A stretch of 9,307 bases of DNA from Candidatus Levyibacteriota bacterium. Its GTDB lineage: Bacteria; Patescibacteriota; Microgenomatia; Levybacterales; GWA1-39-11. Below are positions 4,958-9,307 of this stretch, one piece after another (within the stretch, counting starts at the first letter, position 1; each line of letters begins with the position of its first letter). Location: contig JACQKO010000075.1 in NCBI GenBank assembly GCA_016204525.1, positions 1 through 9,307 of the forward strand. The letters run 5' to 3'. Both the position numbers and the translations under genes were made by a program. Under the pieces are notes generated by a model. That model was not told the DNA's origin, searched no databases, and saw nothing but the letters and a program-made list of their open reading frames with translations.

Positions 4958-6244
4958 TTGCCTGCGATCGATAAACTTCAGAAAATCATATTTTTTGGCA
5001 TTGTTTTCTTCGTTTCTTCACAAGTGGGCTTGCATTTTTGGCCGGAGTTTGCGAAGGTTGGCGGAATAAGAATTGATTATTTATCTCCTACTCTCTATCT
5101 TCTTGATATTTTAATTATTGCCCTCTTTTTGGTTTCGCTCCCAGAGATTAGAAGATTCGTAAGACACATTAGGAAAGCAAAATTGCCAAAACTACTTTTG
5201 TCTTTATTCATTTTGAGTTTATTTTGGAATTTGTCTTATTCCAAATCTTTAGGGACCCATGTGTTTGGAATTATAAAACTTTTGGAATTTTCATTCCTTG
5301 GAAGTTACATTGCTCTTGAATTCCAAAAACGCGATATTAGAACTTTTACTATTGTTTTATCCTTATCTGCGGTAGTTTCGTCTGTTCTTGCTGTTTGGCA
5401 ATTTATCCTGCAGTCTTCTGTTGGCGGCCTTTGGTATTTTTTTGGCGAGCGAACTTTTAATATATCAACAATCGGAATTTCTACTGTTAATTTAGACCAA
5501 CAAATTTTAAGACCATACGCTGCTTTCCCTCATCCCAATGTTTTAGCATTTTTTTTCCTTGCAACCACTGTGTTCACTGTTTTGAGACTTCCGTACGAAA
5601 AGAATTCGCTTGTTAAATTTTTGTTTGTCGCAAGCATCCTGTTGTCCACTGTTGGTTTATTTTTGACATTTTCGCGAATAACAATTCTTATAGCAATTTG
5701 CCTTTTCATCTATGCAATTTACACGAATGGCAAGCGCAATATTGTACTTGCGGTTTTAGGATTTTTAGGGCTATTAGGGTTGGTAAATATTTTTTTCTCC
5801 CTTAATATATTCAGACCGGAGTTTATCCTTAGAGGAATAGATTTTAGACAAGAGTTATTGGCGCAATCTCTTCAAATTTTTTTAAATAATCCTTATTTTG
5901 GGATTGGTCTTAATAATTTTTTTATTCACCAGTCGGTGCTAATCAGAGATGTGTCTCCTATTCTTTTTCAACCTCCGCATAATATTTTTGTTATCGCACC
6001 TCTATCACTTGGAATATTTGGCTGGTGGATATTTCCTGCCTTGTTCATTTTGGCGATCCTTTCACTTTTTACAAAACTACGAACTACGAACAACGAGCTA
6101 AACGATTTTTACAGAAGTGTATTATTTGTTTTACTGGGGACAATAATCGTCGGCATGTTCGACCATTTCTTTTTAACTCTTGAACAAGGCCAAATAATAT
6201 TTTCCCTTATCTTAGGTTTATCGTTTGTAAGATTTAAGATGTAA
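4958..6244 (+). CDS. O-antigen ligase / Wzy-like polytopic membrane protein
   Basis: The 428-residue protein is almost entirely hydrophobic, with about ten to twelve membrane segments, and should join or polymerise lipid-linked glycans on the outer face of the membrane. Family landmarks are RPYAAFPHPNVLA (185-197), LTFSRITIL (236-244), the NPYFGIGLNNF motif (311-321) before the usual H-N segment PPHNIF (339-344), and DHFFLTLEQGQ (402-412). The substrate cannot be predicted. The TTG at 4958 is chosen as start because it lies 20 bases after jag and six bases after a -10-like TATAAA (4946-4951); no ATG gives a full first segment. The cytosolic loop at 373-380 (KLRTTNNE) and the last residues RFKM come from short repeats. 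Ligase versus polymerase is undecided. Confidence 0.85.
   Translation: MPAIDKLQKIIFFGIVFFVSSQVGLHFWPEFAKVGGIRIDYLSPTLYLLDILIIALFLVSLPEIRRFVRHIRKAKLPKLLLSLFILSLFWNLSYSKSLGTHVFGIIKLLEFSFLGSYIALEFQKRDIRTFTIVLSLSAVVSSVLAVWQFILQSSVGGLWYFFGERTFNISTIGISTVNLDQQILRPYAAFPHPNVLAFFFLATTVFTVLRLPYEKNSLVKFLFVASILLSTVGLFLTFSRITILIAICLFIYAIYTNGKRNIVLAVLGFLGLLGLVNIFFSLNIFRPEFILRGIDFRQELLAQSLQIFLNNPYFGIGLNNFFIHQSVLIRDVSPILFQPPHNIFVIAPLSLGIFGWWIFPALFILAILSLFTKLRTTNNELNDFYRSVLFVLLGTIIVGMFDHFFLTLEQGQIIFSLILGLSFVRFKM
6075..6095 (+). repeat. Three-copy 7-base repeat inside the ligase-like gene
   Basis: AACTACG occurs twice and AACAACG once in direct succession. It is translated as part of the cytosolic loop LRTTNNE of the ligase-like protein, a position that can tolerate added residues. 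Confidence 0.6.
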
Positions 6245-6264
6245 GATGTAAGACTTAAATCTTA
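6228..6264. repeat. Perfect 11-bp inverted repeat between convergent genes
   Basis: TAAGATTTAAG (6228-6238) and CTTAAATCTTA (6254-6264) are exact reverse complements around a 15-base loop made of a repeated ATGTAAG. The left arm encodes the last residues of the ligase-like protein. Lying between two convergent genes, it may act as a bidirectional terminator, but it is AT-only except for a few pairs and has no T run on either side. Confidence 0.5.
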
Positions 6265-6283
6265 GTCCTTACAACTTAAAAAC

Positions 6284-8458
6284 TTATGGCTGGGGAGTCG
6301 GAGTTACTGATTCCGGGTGGGGGCAGTCAACGCAGTAGCGATCACCGTTTAAGTCCGCAATAACTGTTTTTTCCTGCTCTTCAACGCTGTTTGCTCCCGC
6401 TTTTGCAAGATCGCCTGTGTCCTTGTTTATAAGAACTTTCTCGCGAGTCATCTTTCCCCTACTATCCTCCATACCACGAATAAAGTATTCAAATCTTGTC
6501 GGGCAGCGTCCTTCCGCGCCCTCAGGCGGTGCAACTTGTCCTGTATCTGTGCAAACATGTTTCCCAATGACATTATCAGGCTTTTGCGGAAATTGCGGCG
6601 CAGTACTCTCAAGCACTTTTTCCATAAGCGCATGCCAAATTGGCGCCGCTCCCGTTATTCCCGAAACGATCCCGCTCATTGGTTTGTTATCATTATTCCC
6701 AACCCATGTCGCAACAAGGTATGAGGGAGTATATCCAATAGTCCAGTTATCACGAAGATCATTTGTGGTTCCGGTTTTGACAGATACAGGATAATTCCCT
6801 ACTCGCAGAACTGAGTTTTCGCCAAATGCCTGGGCGCGCGCGCCATTATCAAGAAGAATGTGAGAGATAATATATGCTACTCCGTCAGGCAAAACTTTTT
6901 TACCAAAAATTGGACTTTTTGGAGGTTTGTATTCTTCAAGCACCCGTCCTTTATTGTCTACAACCTTAAGAATTGGCTGTAATGGAATTCTATATCCGTT
7001 ATTTGCAAAAACCCCAAAAGCCTCTGCCATATTAAGCATAGTTACCTCTCCGCCTCCAAGAGTTAGAGAAAGTCCATAACGAGCCGGATCTGTAAACGTT
7101 GTTATCCCCATTGCCGAGGCCGTTGCTATCATTGCCTCAACGCTGTTTGCCTTAAGCATTTTAACTGCCGGGACATTATATGAATTCGCCAAAGCGAATC
7201 TCATTTGCACTACTCCATGAAACCTTCTATCATAGTTTACCGGACAATAGGCAGGCTGCCCCCCCGGATTTGAAAAGCAAATTCTATCGTCAACAAAAGG
7301 GGTTGAGGCGGTATATCCCTTTATTAACCCTACAGCATAGTTGATTGGTTTTATGGAAGAGCCTGGTTGTCTCTTTGCCAATGTTACATTAACATTGCCG
7401 TCAATTTCCGTATCAAAATAACTTCTTGAGCCAACCATTGTTAAAACTTCACCTGTCCGGGGATCTGTAATTAAAGCAGCGCCATTTGAAACATTTAATT
7501 TTTTAAGCGTTTCAATTTCTGCTGCGACTGAGGCCTCTGCATATGCTTGAAGATCAAGATCAAGCGAGGTAGTTACACGAAGTCCTCCTTGTTCAACTGC
7601 TCGTGGTCCATATCGTTGTTCAAGGATATCCTTCACATAGAAGATAAAATGCGGCGCCAGAATTTTATTTTGAATTTTTGAAAATTTTAGCTCCAACGTC
7701 GCCGCCTCTTGCTCTTCTTTTTGCGTTATATACCCTTGCTCTCGCATTTTTCGCAGAGCCTCAAGTTGCCTTGCTTTGCCAAGTTCAGGTCTTGAACCAA
7801 AAGGCGAATAAAGTGAGGGCGCTTCTGGAAGAGCCGCGAGAAACGCAGATTCAGCAAGAGTTAATTTTTCAACTGGTTTATCAAAATAAACGTGACTTGC
7901 CGCATCAACGCCATATGCTGTACCGCCATATGGAACTTGGTTAAGATACATTTCAAGAATTTTGTCCTTTGAATAAACCGATTCAATAATGAATGCCAAG
8001 AAAATCTCTTTGACTTTTCTTGAAATAGTTCGCTCAGGAGTTAGAAGTGAATTTTTAACTAGCTGCTGTGTGATTGTAGATCCTCCTTGTACTTTCCGCT
8101 TAAAAACTGTTGATATAAATGCCCGTGTTATACCACGTATGTCGACAGCCCCGTGTTTGTAAAAATCCTTATCTTCAAGTGCAATCGTTGCATTCTTAAC
8201 ATGATTTGGAATCTTCCCCCCGGGAGTATAAGTCTGATTCCGAGATGTAAAAATGGTATAAAGAAGCTCTCCATTTCTATCATAAATTTTTGTCGATTGA
8301 GGATAGCTTGTTGATCCAATTGTTGCTGTTGAAGGAATATCTTTGAGAACATAGAAATAGGCGGCAATTAAAAATAGGATAACTAAAAAAAGCACAATAT
8401 ATTTCTTGCCCTTTATTTTCCAGAATTTAAGTATCGAAAGAAATTTTTGTGGGCGCAT
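6284..8458 (-). CDS. Class A penicillin-binding protein (PBP1A-like)
   Basis: A bifunctional peptidoglycan synthase of 724 residues: glycosyltransferase plus DD-transpeptidase, anchored in the membrane and acting outside. One membrane segment lies at about 20-38 after a basic N-terminus. The GT51 domain (about 60-235) holds EDKDFYKHGA (95-104, catalytic Glu95), GGSTITQQLVKN (125-136), RKVKEIFLAFIIES (147-160) and KDKILEMYLNQVPYG (164-178). The transpeptidase domain (about 320-615) has S367-S-I-K370, S426-Y-N428 and K561-T-G563, so all three active-site motifs are intact. After it come about 100 residues with four cysteines (636, 652, 709, 712; the last pair as CVDC) and a Pro/Thr-rich end. 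It is transcribed from 8479-8507, divergently from the CvpA-CAP gene. Length and domain order are normal for the class. The match to a specific PBP1A is by architecture only. Confidence 0.96.
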   Translation of the reverse strand: MRPQKFLSILKFWKIKGKKYIVLFLVILFLIAAYFYVLKDIPSTATIGSTSYPQSTKIYDRNGELLYTIFTSRNQTYTPGGKIPNHVKNATIALEDKDFYKHGAVDIRGITRAFISTVFKRKVQGGSTITQQLVKNSLLTPERTISRKVKEIFLAFIIESVYSKDKILEMYLNQVPYGGTAYGVDAASHVYFDKPVEKLTLAESAFLAALPEAPSLYSPFGSRPELGKARQLEALRKMREQGYITQKEEQEAATLELKFSKIQNKILAPHFIFYVKDILEQRYGPRAVEQGGLRVTTSLDLDLQAYAEASVAAEIETLKKLNVSNGAALITDPRTGEVLTMVGSRSYFDTEIDGNVNVTLAKRQPGSSIKPINYAVGLIKGYTASTPFVDDRICFSNPGGQPAYCPVNYDRRFHGVVQMRFALANSYNVPAVKMLKANSVEAMIATASAMGITTFTDPARYGLSLTLGGGEVTMLNMAEAFGVFANNGYRIPLQPILKVVDNKGRVLEEYKPPKSPIFGKKVLPDGVAYIISHILLDNGARAQAFGENSVLRVGNYPVSVKTGTTNDLRDNWTIGYTPSYLVATWVGNNDNKPMSGIVSGITGAAPIWHALMEKVLESTAPQFPQKPDNVIGKHVCTDTGQVAPPEGAEGRCPTRFEYFIRGMEDSRGKMTREKVLINKDTGDLAKAGANSVEEQEKTVIADLNGDRYCVDCPHPESVTPTPQP

Positions 8459-8478
8459 GGCGGCTACAGGATTAAAAG

Positions 8479-8507
8479 ATTATATCAGAAACGTGCTATC
8501 ATATAAA
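8479..8507 (-). promoter_or_regulatory. Promoter of the penicillin-binding protein gene
   Basis: On the minus strand TTTATA (8502-8507) and a perfect TATAAT (8479-8484) are separated by 17 bases. The mRNA would carry a leader of roughly 14 bases before the ATG at 8458, with no visible Shine-Dalgarno sequence. The -35 box shares bases with the start region of the divergent gene. Confidence 0.65.
8494..8502 (+). promoter_or_regulatory. Extended -10 promoter of the CvpA-CAP gene, leaderless layout
   Basis: TGCTATCAT on the + strand gives a TGn-extended -10 box ending six bases before the ATG at 8509. There is no good -35 box. The layout closely matches that of the cytidylate kinase promoter (TGCTATACT, five bases). 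It overlaps the -35 box of the divergent penicillin-binding protein promoter. Confidence 0.5.
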
Positions 8508-8508
8508 C

Positions 8509-9307
8509 ATGTCTTTTAAGACCTACATTGAATACCTCAGGGGTTTGATTCAAAGTATTCCATTTAATATTTTTGACTATATTATTTTTGTAACTCTTCT
8601 TCTATATATTTTTGAGGATATTGCTTTTGGATTAATTCCAGCTGCCGCGGGTCTTGCCGCAACGCTTCTCTCTTTTTTTGCAGGTCTTGTGCTTTATCCT
8701 CATCTGTCATCCTTAATTGTTGAAAAGTTCTCGCTTACAAAAGGAATTTCTGACGCAACTTCTTTTTTGATTACAACTCTGGTAAGTTTTGTTCTGATTT
8801 CAGGAGCGCTCTCAATAGCACGAAGAAGATACATTTCCGTAAAGTTTAGCAGAAAAATTGACATCGCAGGAGGAGCAGTAGCGGGTAGCCTTTCATTTTT
8901 TTTTATAGCCTCTTTTGCAGTCGCGCTGCTTCTTTCTTTTCCTATATCTCCGATTATAAAAGATTCAATAAGGAATTCCGTAACCGGAAGGTTTCTATTT
9001 ATTAGAACGGCCGGAATGGAAAGAGAGGTACGTAAGGTCTTTGGCGGAGCGATTGAAGAGACAATTAACTTTTTAACAATTAGGCCGCAATCACAGGAAA
9101 GTATTCGGCTTAATTTTAGAATAGCGTCTTTTAAGATAGACCCTAAATCTGAAGAGATCATGCTGGGGTTAGTTAATTCGGAGCGGTCAAAAAAAGGGCT
9201 TTCTCCTTTAAGTCAAGATGTATCACTTAAAGAAGTGGCGCGTTCGCATGCAAAGGATATGCTTGAGAGAGGATACTTTTCTCATTATACCCTAGAGGGA
9301 CTGTCCC
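8509..9307 (+). CDS. CvpA-like membrane domain fused to a CAP domain, 3' end cut
   Basis: The visible 266 residues continue past the window. The first half (about 20-145) is a CvpA-type membrane region with four hydrophobic segments (about 24-40, 42-64, 82-103 and 119-144), reading FDYIIFVTLLLYIFEDIAFG and later GGAVAGSLSFFFIASFAVALLL. A linker with helices (150-210) follows. Then a CAP (SCP/PR-1, YkwD-like) domain begins: EEIMLGLVNSERSKKGLSPL (215-234), VARSHAKDMLERGYFSH (243-259), with the cavity histidines His247 and His259. CAP domains in bacteria are extracellular and of mostly unknown activity; the missing part should hold the second His/Glu pair. CvpA-CAP fusions are familiar to me from candidate-phylum genomes. 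A surface role beside the divergent peptidoglycan synthase is a reasonable inference. Confidence 0.88.
   Translation, partial: MSFKTYIEYLRGLIQSIPFNIFDYIIFVTLLLYIFEDIAFGLIPAAAGLAATLLSFFAGLVLYPHLSSLIVEKFSLTKGISDATSFLITTLVSFVLISGALSIARRRYISVKFSRKIDIAGGAVAGSLSFFFIASFAVALLLSFPISPIIKDSIRNSVTGRFLFIRTAGMEREVRKVFGGAIEETINFLTIRPQSQESIRLNFRIASFKIDPKSEEIMLGLVNSERSKKGLSPLSQDVSLKEVARSHAKDMLERGYFSHYTLEGLS

Noticed and set aside
6417..6794. Open frames on the + strand inside the penicillin-binding protein gene
   Set aside because: They are shadows of a gene whose active-site motifs are intact, with no promoter or family resemblance of their own.
8700..9161. 153-codon open frame on the minus strand
   Set aside because: It is antisense to the CvpA-CAP gene, which has clear domain motifs; the opposite frame shows none.
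1..9307. CRISPR array, toxin-antitoxin pair, insertion sequence or phage gene
   Set aside because: No spaced direct repeats of CRISPR length, no transposase or integrase motifs and no toxin-like small gene pair were found; the repeats seen are short tandem units.

Overview
This 9.3 kb window looks like a chromosomal segment of a Candidate Phyla Radiation (Patescibacteria) bacterium, most likely of the Microgenomates group. That placement is inferred from gene content and style: an archaeal-type cytidylate kinase, a CvpA-CAP fusion protein, a Wzy/ligase-like membrane protein, a short YidC and Jag, and a base composition that is clearly AT-rich. There is little sign of Shine-Dalgarno sequences, and several genes instead start almost exactly where a -10 box predicts transcription to begin. 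Reading frames behave as expected for genetic code 11 (TGA as stop).

Left part (1-2330): the 3' end of a yraN-type (UPF0102) nuclease gene runs rightwards and converges on two leftward genes, a cytidylate kinase (390-974) and a type I GAPDH (1046-2212). The 118-base convergent gap is G-rich, with quadruplex and pseudoknot potential. The GAPDH gene carries a low-complexity 9-base repeat on both sides and inside its 3' end, plus a GC-rich insertion in its NAD-binding domain. Its coenzyme-selecting residues are unusual.

Middle (2298-6244): rightward genes start from a near-consensus sigma70-type promoter in front of an unrecognised 250-residue protein. A second promoter drives the classic rpmH-rnpA-yidC-jag cluster: ribosomal protein L34, RNase P protein, membrane insertase and its KH/R3H RNA-binding partner. 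A polytopic O-antigen ligase/polymerase-like gene follows. An 11-bp perfect inverted repeat ends this block.

Right part (6284-9307): a leftward class A penicillin-binding protein (PBP1A-like) and a rightward CvpA-CAP protein (cut by the window end) diverge from a 50-base region in which their promoter elements overlap. The window therefore combines translation and RNA processing, membrane protein insertion, envelope polymer synthesis and central carbon metabolism.

The most noteworthy signals are not a new defence system. They are (a) several unrelated families of short repeats sitting at gene ends or in protein loops, some translated into tails; (b) a recurrent leaderless-promoter layout; and (c) a GAPDH whose residues at the three classical NAD/NADP-discriminating positions are Ala, Gly and Gly.
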